Below are positions 27,273 to 36,134 of a stretch of DNA of 64,000 bases, in pieces (position 1 is the stretch's first letter; each line of letters starts with the position of its first letter). The translations under genes were made by a program, and so were the position numbers. Below the pieces are notes generated by a model. That model saw only the letters and a program-made list of their open reading frames with translations, ran no database searches and was not told the DNA's origin. Source of the stretch: MPNP01 sp965215545. Its GTDB lineage: Bacteria > Pseudomonadota > Alphaproteobacteria > Rhodobacterales > Rhodobacteraceae. The stretch lies in assembly GCA_965215545.1 (NCBI GenBank), contig OZ244066.1, positions 2,790,001 to 2,854,000 on the forward strand. Direction: 5' to 3'.

Positions 27273-28162
27273 GGGGTTCCCCCAAGGGCAGTCCCGGTAG
27301 TGAGCTTTTGGTCAAGTGCTGAAGCGATCAGTTCAAGGAAGGCCGCTTCACTCCGGATGTCAACCACATCCTCAGAAGCGATGGTCACGCCCCAATGTCG
27401 GGCCATGGAAGCATATTTTGGGGTCCGTTGGGCAATGACCCGGACAAAGGTCCAGCGCATGAAGGCATCCGGATCGAGCGACTCCTCGGCAACCCGCTCC
27501 TCAGCACGATAGGTCTCCCACGCCTCAGCCAGGAACCTCGGCTGGTAATACATGGGCTTGGGGGATTGATTGAAACGATTGACAAGGGCCCGGTTCAGAT
27601 CATCGGACCCCTGGATCCAGACCGGCAGCATATGGCCGGCCAGCAGTTCCATCAACGGGTCATGCGGATCCTCGGGATCAATCACCTCACAGATGGAACC
27701 TCCTGAATCGCAAATGAAGTTCCCGTAGCCATAAATGTCCTGAGCCTTGTCAATAAAGGCAATGGCATCACGCAGTGCGGCCAGTTCGCCATCCCGATGC
27801 AGCAGTTGGCGGCGGCAATATTCAGCAAAGGGGATCCCGCCCTTGGCTGCGCATCCCGGCTTGCCAAGATAGGTCGATAGTGGATCGAGGTTGTCGAAGG
27901 TGATCTTTGATTCAATGCAGATGGAGTCGGATTTCAACAGATTGGCCAAGAAAGGGTTCTTCATGGCCTCACGACGGAAATTGTCAACGATATCCTCACC
28001 CATGTAACGAGTCCCGATCCGGTAATCGACGGAATAGTGGAACCAATCCCCACATTCACGCAGCACCGCAGCAAGATGCGTTTTGCCCACGCCGGACATG
28101 CCAAACAAGAGGATGCGCTTCCGGTCCGCCGACCACCAGTCCGCCACTGATTGGTAAATCAT
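27263..28162 (-). CDS. P-loop ATPase/kinase-like protein upstream of metA
   Basis: A ~299-aa cytoplasmic protein with an N-terminal Walker A, 'LLFGMSGVGKTHLA' (residues ~18-31), followed by a nucleoside-kinase-like 'YSVDYRIGTRYMG'. Later segments are 'ICDSGGSICEVIDPEDP' and 'NQSPKPMYYQPRFL'. I recognise the P-loop fold but no named enzyme. An earlier GTG start (28249) would add a low-complexity leader; ATG 28162 is preferred. The 3' end overlaps metA by ten bases, so it is translationally coupled to methionine synthesis, possibly through a shared metabolite. Confidence 0.75.
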   Translation of the reverse strand: MIYQSVADWWSADRKRILLFGMSGVGKTHLAAVLRECGDWFHYSVDYRIGTRYMGEDIVDNFRREAMKNPFLANLLKSDSICIESKITFDNLDPLSTYLGKPGCAAKGGIPFAEYCRRQLLHRDGELAALRDAIAFIDKAQDIYGYGNFICDSGGSICEVIDPEDPHDPLMELLAGHMLPVWIQGSDDLNRALVNRFNQSPKPMYYQPRFLAEAWETYRAEERVAEESLDPDAFMRWTFVRVIAQRTPKYASMARHWGVTIASEDVVDIRSEAAFLELIASALDQKLTTGTALGGTPCP

Positions 28163-28523
28163 CTCATCACCCGCACACCCAAGGCCCTGACCGCCCCTGG
28201 CTACCGCCGGCTGTCGCCCGGCCCCTGATTGATCATCACGCTGTTTCACAGACTCGCCATTCTGTCAATGCCCGACCGGGAGTCGGTCACCATCGCAACC
28301 TCCCGGCCCAACCACCAGTGTGGACCGGGGTGCAATGCAGGCACCGGTGCGCTGGGCTGACTGGCAGATCCTGTCACCCGGAAGATCTGCATTGGGTCCA
28401 ATCAAATTCGGAATCTTGACCCAACCAGGCCAGGCACATACACTCCCTGCCCAGCCAGCCCCCTCAGGCAGGAATGACCATCAGGGGGGATGTTTCCATT
28501 CGAATACCGAGAGACTCTTGATC

Positions 28524-29249
28524 ATGACCGGACTTGCCGACTCCTCTTCACGGGCCTTTGCTCGACTTGCCGGGGCACTCTATCTGCTGATCGGGGTGTC
28601 CGGAGTCTATGCCATCATCTGGGTACCTTCCCAGCTGACCGTCCCTGGCGATCCCTATGGAACGGCTGCCCTCATTGCCCAGCATCGGGGCCTCTTTGCC
28701 ACCGGCATCGGTGCAGATGTCATCCTCATGCTCGCCGAGATCGCCCTTGCCGTCATGCTCTTTGCGATGTTCCGCAGCCATGGATCCGTCCTTGCCATGA
28801 CCGCGATGGCCGCACGGTTGGTGATGGTGGCTGTCATGGCGACCATGCTGTTGCCCCAGGCCGGAATCCTGATGTTGACCAGTCAGGAGATTCAGTTTGC
28901 GGCTCTGGATGTGGACCAAAGGGTTGAATTGGCCTGGGTGCTTGCCGCCATCCACGACTCAGGCGTCCTTGTCTGGCAGATCTTCTTCACGTTTCATCTC
29001 TGGCTTCTGGGTGTGCTGGCCTGGCGTTCGGCCTGTGTGCCCCGCTTCCTGGCAGCTGGTCTTGTGATCGGTGGTTCTGGCTACATGATATCGAGTTTCA
29101 AGGACTTCCAATTTCCTGATCTTGCAGTATTGGCGATCATCACCACAAGTCTCCTGACCATTGCCGCACTGTCGGAGATTGGTTTCGCTCTCTGGCTACT
29201 GGTGCGGGGATGCATCCTCCCAGCCCCTGCCAACCCGAGAGCAGGCTGA
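28524..29249 (+). CDS. DUF4386 family membrane protein
   Basis: A 241-aa integral membrane protein with about seven hydrophobic segments, starting 'ARLAGALYLLIGVSGVYAII'. The 'SRAFARLAGALYLL' start and the C-terminal 'PRFLAAGLVIGGSGYMIS' are typical of DUF4386 proteins, whose function is unknown. It stands alone on the plus strand. ATG 28524 precedes the first membrane segment by about 11 residues; the longer frame from 28320 is not supported. Confidence 0.75.
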   Translation: MTGLADSSSRAFARLAGALYLLIGVSGVYAIIWVPSQLTVPGDPYGTAALIAQHRGLFATGIGADVILMLAEIALAVMLFAMFRSHGSVLAMTAMAARLVMVAVMATMLLPQAGILMLTSQEIQFAALDVDQRVELAWVLAAIHDSGVLVWQIFFTFHLWLLGVLAWRSACVPRFLAAGLVIGGSGYMISSFKDFQFPDLAVLAIITTSLLTIAALSEIGFALWLLVRGCILPAPANPRAG

Positions 29250-30227
29250 CCGCCAACCCCCGGTCCACAACGCACGAAGGGGATGAAAAGACAGCAGGGT
29301 ATCAGGCTGACTGACGGAGTGCTGCCAGGCACAAGTCCCGGCAGGGAGAGGCAACCAGCACTTGTCCCACGAACCGTACGCCGGTCGTCGTGAGGTGACA
29401 GGTGAAGTGCTGGCAAGCGGCAGGTATGGGTCCGGCGATTGAGCCACGAAATTGACGTCAATGGAGTGCCGAGGTTGTTGTCGTGGCCGAAGGCAGCACC
29501 GCTGGTGTCGTTAGGGTGAGGGGCCAGAGGACTCCCGGGATCTGAGATCTTCCCACATCCACAGCCAGGATAGGGACGGGCGCACCCTGACGCTGGTGGC
29601 TGTGGCCCCCTGGCATGATGGATCGGCGCGCCGGGGACACCGGGTCGGTCCTTGCCCAGGTCAGCCCAGATCGCATGCGCCTTGGACGACGGGCATCGGG
29701 TCCAGCCTCGGGGCCCGGCGGCGGCCGCCTTCGGGGCGGGGCGTGACGATGGCAAGGCGTGGGCTGCGACCCAGACGGCGAGACGGCTTGGGGAGACCCA
29801 GGGGGCCGGCACGGTGATCGACGCCCGGCACTCCCGTCGCCGCAAGCTGACAGCGGGCCGTCCGGTCCGTTATCGACCCAATGGTCATGCTCCCTCTGGG
29901 CCGCAACACCCGCGGACGCAGGGGCGGCAAGGCGGCGCGCGACGCCGGCGTGCCCATGGCGAGCGGGACCAGCTGGGGACGCGCGGGCGGGACCGATGTC
30001 CTGGCCGTCCGGGCTGTTCGCAAGGCGGACCGGTTGGATACGGCCTGGGCCCGGATGGCGGCGACATGGCGACCGCCCGGGGGCATTGACCGGACCAACG
30101 ACAACCGGTGCCGCTTGGTACAGGTGGCCTGATGCGGTCGAATCGTGTCAGGAGTTGGGGATCGTCAGGAAATGCCAATTAAAGTCAAGCATATGAGAAT
30201 CGCTCCCCCCCCCCGCCGGGACTACCA
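29250..30227. other. Non-genic GC-rich stretch
   Basis: Almost 1 kb in which open frames occur on both strands but none shows a recognisable domain. It ends with a C10 tract at 30205-30214, just before the promoter of the first small coiled-coil gene. Confidence 0.45.
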
Positions 30228-30262
30228 TTGACCCATCGCGCCCCCTGGTGCAGGGTGCGGGC
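30228..30262 (+). promoter_or_regulatory. Promoter of small coiled-coil gene 1 (leaderless type)
   Basis: TTGACC (30228-30233), 17 bases, CAGGGT (30251-30256), then six bases to the ATG. Transcription would begin at or within a base of the start codon. There is no Shine-Dalgarno sequence. The ~40-base block recurs almost unchanged at 30553-30587. Confidence 0.55.
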
Positions 30263-30520
30263 ATGACTTCCGGTCTGGATATTCACGATCTGGCCAGGCA
30301 AGTGGCCGTGATGGAGAAGAGCATGGAGACACTCAAGGCAGAACAGGAAAGTGCCCTTGATCGCCTGCGGGCGGACATGGCCAACTGGAAGACCGACATG
30401 GCTCAGCGCGACAAGGACAATCTACGGTGGACGGTTGGGTTTGGCATCGCCCAGATGCTCGTTACCGTTGCCATCCTGGGCGCCGGGCTTGCCTTCCTCG
30501 GCATCCTGCTCGGCAGCTGA
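30263..30520 (+). CDS. Small coiled-coil protein with C-terminal membrane anchor, copy 1
   Basis: 85 aa: 'HDLARQVAVMEKSMETLKAE' begins a heptad-like helix with 'MANWKTDMAQRD', followed by a C-terminal membrane segment 'RWTVGFGIAQMLVTVAILGA'. The plan of coiled coil, then R-W and a membrane helix at the C terminus resembles DUF1640/CCDC90-type proteins, though membership is not shown. Two related genes follow directly. Function unknown. Confidence 0.65.
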   Translation: MTSGLDIHDLARQVAVMEKSMETLKAEQESALDRLRADMANWKTDMAQRDKDNLRWTVGFGIAQMLVTVAILGAGLAFLGILLGS

Positions 30521-30552
30521 CCGTCCCAGCCTGACCGAGCCGGTTCCCGTCA

Positions 30553-30587
30553 TTGACCCATCGCGCCCCCTGGTGTAGGGTGCCGGC
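30553..30587 (+). promoter_or_regulatory. Promoter of small coiled-coil gene 2 (leaderless type)
   Basis: TTGACC (30553-30558), 17 bases, TAGGGT (30576-30581), six bases, ATG 30588. Nearly identical to the copy at 30228 over about 40 bases, including the distance to the start codon. Confidence 0.55.
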
Positions 30588-30935
30588 ATGGATCACGACC
30601 CCGACATGCATGATCTGGCCCGACAGATCATTCGACTGGACGGCGCGATCAAGACATCACGGGCGGAGAATGACGCCATGGAATCACGCATTGAGGCCCG
30701 CCTGGCCGGCATGGAGGCCAACATGGCCCACTGGAAGACCGACATGGCCCACTGGAAGACCGACATGGCCAACTGGAAGACCGACATGGCCCAGCGGGAT
30801 GTGGATGCCACCAATGTTGCTGCCAGGCGTGATGCGGATGCCGCCAAGCGGGAGACCCGGATGCTGCTGGCCATGGCCGGCATGATCGGCCTTGCCGTCA
30901 CCATTCTCGGCATCCTGATCACCCTGCCCACCTGA
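30588..30935 (+). CDS. Small coiled-coil protein with C-terminal membrane anchor, copy 2
   Basis: 115 aa, paralogous to the preceding gene. 'HDLARQIIRLDGAIKTSRAE' starts the helix, then a seven-residue unit of the form MA(H/N)WKTD occurs three times in a row before 'MAQRDVDATN'. The tail is a membrane segment 'MAGMIGLAVTILGILI'. The 21-base DNA unit behind the heptads is also tandemly repeated, a likely slippage site for changing coiled-coil length. Function unknown. Confidence 0.7.
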   Translation: MDHDPDMHDLARQIIRLDGAIKTSRAENDAMESRIEARLAGMEANMAHWKTDMAHWKTDMANWKTDMAQRDVDATNVAARRDADAAKRETRMLLAMAGMIGLAVTILGILITLPT

Positions 30936-31018
30936 CCTGCGAACCTGCCACGCCACCGGGCGGCCACCGGACCGCCGGGGGCGGTCGATCTGGCCAGGCC
31001 AGGGTGCCGGGATGGGGC

Positions 31019-31183
31019 ATGGCGACACCCAAGCCAGAACAGGACAGTGCCCTGGATCGCAACAATGCCGCGTTTGAGCACCTGCGGAACGGTTTGGCTC
31101 AGCGCGACACGGACAACCGGCGCTGGATCATCGGACTCTTCATGGCAGCCATCGCCAATCTCGTCATCCTGCTCAGCAGCTGA
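31019..31183 (+). pseudogene. Small coiled-coil protein, decayed copy 3
   Basis: A 54-codon frame containing 'PEQDSALDR', 'LAQRDTDNRRWIIGLFM' and a short membrane tail 'AAIANLVILLSS', clearly related to copies 1 and 2. The conserved CAGGGT and six-base spacer lead to an ATG at 31012 that is in a different frame, and the -35 element is missing. It therefore appears to be a decayed or shortened duplicate, though translation from ATG 31019 is possible. Confidence 0.55.
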
Positions 31184-31370
31184 TCGCCCCGTCTCGCCCG
31201 CCGGATCCCCGGTGGGCGGGCCAACCACTTCCGAAGGTCTCTGTCTGTTTTCAGCACAATCACGGATTGCCTGTCCGAGAGACGACGGTCCGGGGCTGGA
31301 TGTCGGAAGGCAGGATCCTGCCGGGATCAGGAGAGTTATCAAGGGGGCTGTGGATGGTGAGGGGAAACGC

Positions 31371-32966
31371 TCATTCCCATTCGATGGTGGCGGGTGGCTT
31401 GGACGTGATATCGTAGAGCACGCGATTGATCCCGGCGACTTCATTGACAATCCGGGTGGCGGTCTCGGTCAGGAACGCATGGTCGAAGGCATAACTGTCA
31501 GCGGTCATGCCATCTGTGCTGGTCACGGCCCGGAGGGCACAGCACTGTTCATAGGTCCGGCTGTCACCCATGACCCCCACGCTGTGGACGGGGAGCAGGG
31601 CGGCAAAGGCCTGCCAGATGGAGTCATAGAGCCCATGTTGGCGGATCTGGTCGATAAAGATGGCATCGGCCTGACGCAGGATATCGAGTTGATCAGCCGT
31701 GATTGCACCCGGACAGCGGATGGCCAGTCCGGGCCCGGGAAAAGGGTGGCGGCCCAGGGCTGCCGCCGGAAGGCCGATCTCGCGGCCAAGTGCCCGCACC
31801 TCGTCCTTGAAGAGTTCGCGCAGGGGTTCAACAAGTTCCAGATCGAGTTCCTCGGGCAGGCCACCGACATTGTGATGTGATTTGATCGTGGCACTTGCCG
31901 ATCCGGTGGCGCTGACCGACTCGATGACATCAGGATACAGCGTCCCCTGGGCGAGGCACTTCACATCAGACAGGCTGCGGGCGGCTTCGGAGAAGACTTC
32001 GATGAAGAGTCGGCCGATGATGCGGCGCTTGTCTTCGGGATGAGTCACGCCCGCGAGTTCCCGGAGAAACAGGTCCTGTTTTTCGAGATGAAGGAGAGGG
32101 ATGCCGACATGTTCCCGGAACAACGCCACCGTCTCCTCGGCCTCGTTGAGGCGCATCATGCCATGGTCGACAAAGATGCATGTCAACTGGCCAGGCACAG
32201 CCTTGTGGATCAGGGCAGCTGTTACGGTGGAATCAATGCCGCCCGAGACGGCACAGATGATCCGGTCCGAGCCAACCCGCTCCCGGATGCGCGCCAGCGA
32301 GCGCTCAAGCAGGGTGGCCATCGACCAGTCCCGAGACAGTCCAGCCAGTTTGACAAAGTTCTCGAGAAACCGCTGGCCATTGTCTGTATGAGTGACCTCG
32401 GGATGGAACTGCATCCCGATCTGGCCGGTATCCGGATGGGCAATGATGGCGTGCGGGCTGTTGTCGGATGCTGCCAGAGTGACGAATCCGGGCGGCATGG
32501 CTGTGACCCGGTCACCATGGGACATCCAGACGGTCTCTTCTCCATCCACAAACAGGCCAGCAAGGATGGGATGGGAGTCCTGGCCTTCGGCGATCCGGAT
32601 CCGGGCCCGTCCGAATTCCCGGCAGGAAGCGGCTTCAACCGCACCGCCCTGCATGACTGCCATGATCTGCTGGCCATAGCAGATCCCGAGCACCGGTCGC
32701 CGATCAGCAAAAATGGCTGCCGGTGGCTGCAATGCATCAGCCCCACTGGCACTTGCGGGGCTGCCAGACAGCACAATGGCACCAGGATTGAGCACCTCAA
32801 TGCGGTCGGCGGTCGCGGTCTGGCAGGGCCAGATCTCGCAATAGACACCAATCTCGCGAATGCGTCGGGCGATCAACTGCGTGACCTGGCTGCCAAAGTC
32901 GATGATCAGCAGCGTGGTCCGCCCTGCGGGCCCATACCCTCCGTCATGTTGCAGTTCCATTGCCAT
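31371..32966 (-). CDS. guaA: GMP synthase (glutamine-hydrolysing)
   Basis: A 531-aa enzyme converting XMP to GMP. The class I glutamine amidotransferase domain has Cys96 in 'VLGICYGQQIMA' and the His-x-Glu in 'MQFHPEVTHT'. The ATP-pyrophosphatase domain has the P-loop 'AVSGGIDSTV' and the dimerisation domain ends with 'ITSKPPATIEWE', the standard GuaA terminus. The start at 32966 gives a short N-terminal extension before 'TLLIIDFGSQVTQL'. Monocistronic. Confidence 0.96.
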   Translation of the reverse strand: MAMELQHDGGYGPAGRTTLLIIDFGSQVTQLIARRIREIGVYCEIWPCQTATADRIEVLNPGAIVLSGSPASASGADALQPPAAIFADRRPVLGICYGQQIMAVMQGGAVEAASCREFGRARIRIAEGQDSHPILAGLFVDGEETVWMSHGDRVTAMPPGFVTLAASDNSPHAIIAHPDTGQIGMQFHPEVTHTDNGQRFLENFVKLAGLSRDWSMATLLERSLARIRERVGSDRIICAVSGGIDSTVTAALIHKAVPGQLTCIFVDHGMMRLNEAEETVALFREHVGIPLLHLEKQDLFLRELAGVTHPEDKRRIIGRLFIEVFSEAARSLSDVKCLAQGTLYPDVIESVSATGSASATIKSHHNVGGLPEELDLELVEPLRELFKDEVRALGREIGLPAAALGRHPFPGPGLAIRCPGAITADQLDILRQADAIFIDQIRQHGLYDSIWQAFAALLPVHSVGVMGDSRTYEQCCALRAVTSTDGMTADSYAFDHAFLTETATRIVNEVAGINRVLYDITSKPPATIEWE

Positions 32967-33129
32967 GATGCATGGCTATAGGCACGCTTTGGGAAGTTGC
33001 AACCGGTCCCGGGGCAAATAATCCTGTACCGACTCACGGGATGATGTATGGAAGCCTGGACAAGGTGGGCGGCAGGACTCATGCTTGCCACCAGCACCCA
33101 TCATCCATTGCGGGCAGGGGAGGGGCACG

Positions 33130-34656
33130 ATGGTCAATCGACGGACACGCAGCCGGCGGCGGGCGGCGGGCGGCGGGAACCGCCAAGCGGTCGAAACAGT
33201 CCAGAAAATTACCCGCAACATTCCGGATTTCAATGTTCTTGATGAGGAAGCACTCGCGACGATCGAGGCGCAGGCCGACAGGGTACTCGAAGAGATCGGT
33301 GTCGAATTCCCCGACAACCCCGCCGCAATTGAACTCTGGCGGGATGCCGGGGCCGACATCCGGAACACCCGTGTCCGGATCCCGCGCGGTCTGGCGCGCC
33401 AGCTCTGTGCCCGGGCACCCGCATCGTTTACCCAACAGGCCCGTAATCCTGCCAACTCTGTCATGATTGGTGGTCGGGATCTTGTCCTCTCACCAGTCTA
33501 TGGACCGCCCTTCGTGCGGGACCTTGAAGGTGGCCGACGCTATGCAACCATCGAGGATTTCCGGAATTTCGTCAAACTCGGTTTTCTTTCCCGATGGCTG
33601 CATCACTCTGGTGGCACCCTGTGCGAACCCACCGACCTGCCGGTGACCACCCGGCATCTCGACATGCTTCATGCCCATATCACCCTCTCGGACAAACCCT
33701 TCATGGGATCGGTCACGGAACCCTCCCGGGCCAAGGATTCGATTGCCATGGCCCGGATTGTCTTTGGCGACGATACCATTCCGGACTCGACGGTCCTGAC
33801 CTCACTGATCAACATCAATTCCCCCCTGGTCTTTGATTCGGTCATGATGGGCGCACTTGAGGTCTATGCCCGGGCCGGGCAAGCCACTGTGATCTCACCA
33901 TTTGTCGTCGGGGGCGCGATGTCGCCTGTGAGTGTGGCGGGAACCCTGACCCAGGTTCTGGCCGAGGTTCTCACGGGGATTGCCTATGCCCAACTGATCC
34001 GGCCCGGAACACCGGTGATCTTTGGTGCCTTTGTCACAACGATCGACATGAAATCCGGCGCACCGACTTTTGGGACTCCCGAGGCCAGCCTGACACTTTA
34101 TGGGGCAGGACAGCTGGCCCGGCGCCTCAACCTTCCCTTCCGCTCCGGGGGCAGCTTGTGCACATCCAAACTGCCCGATGCCCAGGCTGCCTATGAGACG
34201 GCCAACACTCTCAATGCCGCACTGCTGGGTGGGGTCAATTTCATGGTGCATGCTGCCGGCTGGCTGGAAGGGGGTCTCGTGGCCTCGTTCGAGAAATTCA
34301 TCATGGATGATGACCAGCTTGGGGTCCTGCACACCCTGGCCGCCGGCAGCCCGGTGACAGCCGAAACCCTCGCGCTGGATGCCATGCAGGAAGTCCAGCC
34401 CGGCGGCCACTATCTGGGCTGTGCCCATACCATGCGGAATTATGAGACCGCCTTCTGGCGCAGTGACGTCCTGGACTACAGACCCTTTGAGACTTGGCAA
34501 GAGGGGGGTGCGGCCGAGACTGTGGCCCTGGCCAACCAGCACCTCCGGGCCCGTCTGGCCGCTTATGAGCCGCCCGCACTCGACCCGGCGGTCACCGAGG
34601 CACTCGAGGCTTTCATCGCCACCCGCAAGGCTGAACTGGGCGCGACTGCGGCCTGA
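33130..34656 (+). CDS. Trimethylamine methyltransferase (MttB) superfamily protein
   Basis: A ~508-aa corrinoid-dependent methyltransferase of the MttB superfamily. It would move a methyl group from a quaternary or tertiary amine to a corrinoid protein. Family blocks include 'VLEEIGVEFPDNPAAIELW', 'SRWLHHSGGTLCEPTDLPV', 'SPFVVGGAMSPVSVAGTL', 'GTPEASLTLYGAGQLARRL' and 'HTMRNYETAFWRSDVLDY'. There is no in-frame TAG, so it is a non-pyrrolysine member, a group that includes glycine-betaine methyltransferases. ATG 33130 follows GGGGAGGGG. The nearest corrinoid protein is at 9.6 kb. Substrate unknown. Confidence 0.88.
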   Translation: MVNRRTRSRRRAAGGGNRQAVETVQKITRNIPDFNVLDEEALATIEAQADRVLEEIGVEFPDNPAAIELWRDAGADIRNTRVRIPRGLARQLCARAPASFTQQARNPANSVMIGGRDLVLSPVYGPPFVRDLEGGRRYATIEDFRNFVKLGFLSRWLHHSGGTLCEPTDLPVTTRHLDMLHAHITLSDKPFMGSVTEPSRAKDSIAMARIVFGDDTIPDSTVLTSLININSPLVFDSVMMGALEVYARAGQATVISPFVVGGAMSPVSVAGTLTQVLAEVLTGIAYAQLIRPGTPVIFGAFVTTIDMKSGAPTFGTPEASLTLYGAGQLARRLNLPFRSGGSLCTSKLPDAQAAYETANTLNAALLGGVNFMVHAAGWLEGGLVASFEKFIMDDDQLGVLHTLAAGSPVTAETLALDAMQEVQPGGHYLGCAHTMRNYETAFWRSDVLDYRPFETWQEGGAAETVALANQHLRARLAAYEPPALDPAVTEALEAFIATRKAELGATAA

Positions 34657-34731
34657 TCCGGCCCCAGCATCCCGCGTCCTGCGTCAGCCGAACCTCTTGC
34701 AGCGTATCACACGAAGGGGAGATCGGAGCAG

Positions 34732-34761
34732 GGCAGGGGGTGGCGTGCGCCACCCCCTGCC
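34732..34761. terminator. Strong hairpin between convergent mttB-like gene and amtB
   Basis: GGCAGGGGGTGGCG and CGCCACCCCCTGCC are perfect 14-base arms around TG, in the 117-base space between two convergent stop codons. A bidirectional terminator is the simplest reading, although no long T run follows on either side. Confidence 0.65.
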
Positions 34762-34773
34762 AGCGTGATTGAC

Positions 34774-35952
34774 TCAGGATGTCAGCTCGTAGGCCCGTTC
34801 ACCATGACTGGCCATGTCGAGTCCGGTGGCCTCATCCTCTTCCAGGACCCGCATGGGCGTGATGAGACCAGCCGCCTTGATGATGATGAAGGTCACAATC
34901 GCAGTATAGACGATCACGATGACCGCCCCGCCGAGCTGGGCCGTCCAGCTGGCACCGCCGAGCAGAGCGATCATCAGCGTGCCAAACACACCGCCAACCC
35001 CATGCACCGCGAACACATCGAGCGTGTCATCAATCGAGAGCGTGTTCTTGACCAGCAGCACGGCCTCCTGACAGAGAATGCCGGCGACGGCACCGATGAT
35101 CAGGGCCTCGACCGGTGTCACGGACCCCGCGGCCGGGGTGATGGAAGCCAGTCCGGCGATCGTGCCCGTAACCATGCCGACGAGCGATGACTTGCCGTAC
35201 TTGATGCGCTCCCAGAGGATCCAGGTCAACGAGGCCATGGCCGCCGAGATATGCGTTACCACCAGAGCATTCGATGAGCCGCCATCGGCGGCGAGCTGCG
35301 AGCCGCCGTTGAAGCCAAACCAACCGACCCAGAGCATGGCAGCACCAATCATGGTGATGGTCGGGGCATGCGGGGGCTTGGACTTGTCCTTGCGGGGGCC
35401 GAGGGTGATGGCAAGGACCAGGGCGGCAATGCCGGCCGTGGCGTGAACCACCAATCCGCCGGCAAAATCAACGACAGATTCGGAAAAGAACATGCCATTG
35501 GCCAGCATGCCACCGCCCCAGATCCAGTTGGTGACCGGTGCGTAGCAGAGCAACATCCACAGTCCCGAAAAGAGCATGACGAAGGGATAACTGATTCGTT
35601 CAACATAGGCCCCGACAATCAGAGCCGGCGTGATGATGGCAAATGTCATCTGAAAGGCAAAGAACAGCAACTCGGGAATTGTTCCCGAAACCGTGTCAGG
35701 ATCGATGCCGTTCAGGAAGATCTTGTCCAATCCACCCCAGAATGGTGATTCGCTGCTGCCAAAGGCAATCGAATAGCCCACAGCGAGCCAGAGCACGCTC
35801 ATCAGACATGCAATGCTGTAGCATTGCATGAGAACGCTGAGAATGTTCCGGGCCCGCACCAGACCACCATAGAACAGGGCGAGACCGGGGAGCGTCATGA
35901 ACAGGACCAGCGCGGTGGCGACCGTAATCCATGCGGTATCTGCACCAACCAT
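34774..35952 (-). CDS. amtB: Ammonium transporter
   Basis: A 392-aa inner-membrane channel for ammonium with about eleven hydrophobic segments. Seen are 'TLPGLALFYGGLVRARNILS', 'DFAGGLVVHATAGIAALVLA' with the first pore histidine, 'VGWFGFNGGSQLA', and 'FAVHGVGGVFGTLM' with the second. ATG 35952 has GGAG a few bases upstream and avoids a five-residue extension. Unusually for proteobacteria there is no glnK/glnB PII gene beside it. It has no obvious signal peptide beyond the first membrane segment. A 22-bp palindrome lies 130 bases upstream. Confidence 0.93.
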   Translation of the reverse strand: MVGADTAWITVATALVLFMTLPGLALFYGGLVRARNILSVLMQCYSIACLMSVLWLAVGYSIAFGSSESPFWGGLDKIFLNGIDPDTVSGTIPELLFFAFQMTFAIITPALIVGAYVERISYPFVMLFSGLWMLLCYAPVTNWIWGGGMLANGMFFSESVVDFAGGLVVHATAGIAALVLAITLGPRKDKSKPPHAPTITMIGAAMLWVGWFGFNGGSQLAADGGSSNALVVTHISAAMASLTWILWERIKYGKSSLVGMVTGTIAGLASITPAAGSVTPVEALIIGAVAGILCQEAVLLVKNTLSIDDTLDVFAVHGVGGVFGTLMIALLGGASWTAQLGGAVIVIVYTAIVTFIIIKAAGLITPMRVLEEDEATGLDMASHGERAYELTS

Positions 35953-36081
35953 ATCGGTTCTCCTCAAGAAAAGAATAACAAATTCGTGCTGACCCGCAGA
36001 CGTTCCGCAGAAGAACTGTGGAGGCTAGGGCAAGGTATACAGGTCAGACCCATGTTAAGGGTTTCCGCGGGAGATGCAAGC

Positions 36082-36103
36082 CGATCATCGCATGCGATGA
36101 TCG
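36082..36103. promoter_or_regulatory. Perfect 22-bp palindrome upstream of amtB
   Basis: CGATCATCGCATGCGATGATCG is fully self-complementary. It sits between the end of pncC (36135) and the start of amtB (35952), both on the minus strand. No T run follows it, so an operator, or a protein-binding dyad controlling amtB, fits better than a terminator. No known consensus was recognised. Confidence 0.5.
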
Positions 36104-36134
36104 CACCCTCTTGTGCGCAATCGCCCTCACACGC

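Noticed and set aside
29250..30132. Several 80-250-codon frames on both strands
   Set aside because: Overlapping frames with Arg/Gly/Pro-rich composition, no motifs and no ribosome-binding sites; treated as chance frames in GC-rich DNA.
30588..30935. The WKTD repeats considered as a CRISPR or DNA-binding repeat array
   Set aside because: The 21-base units are contiguous, only three in number, in frame and without spacers; they encode coiled-coil heptads.
33130..34656. Pyrrolysine-containing MttB
   Set aside because: The reading frame has no internal TAG; it is a non-pyrrolysine member of the superfamily.
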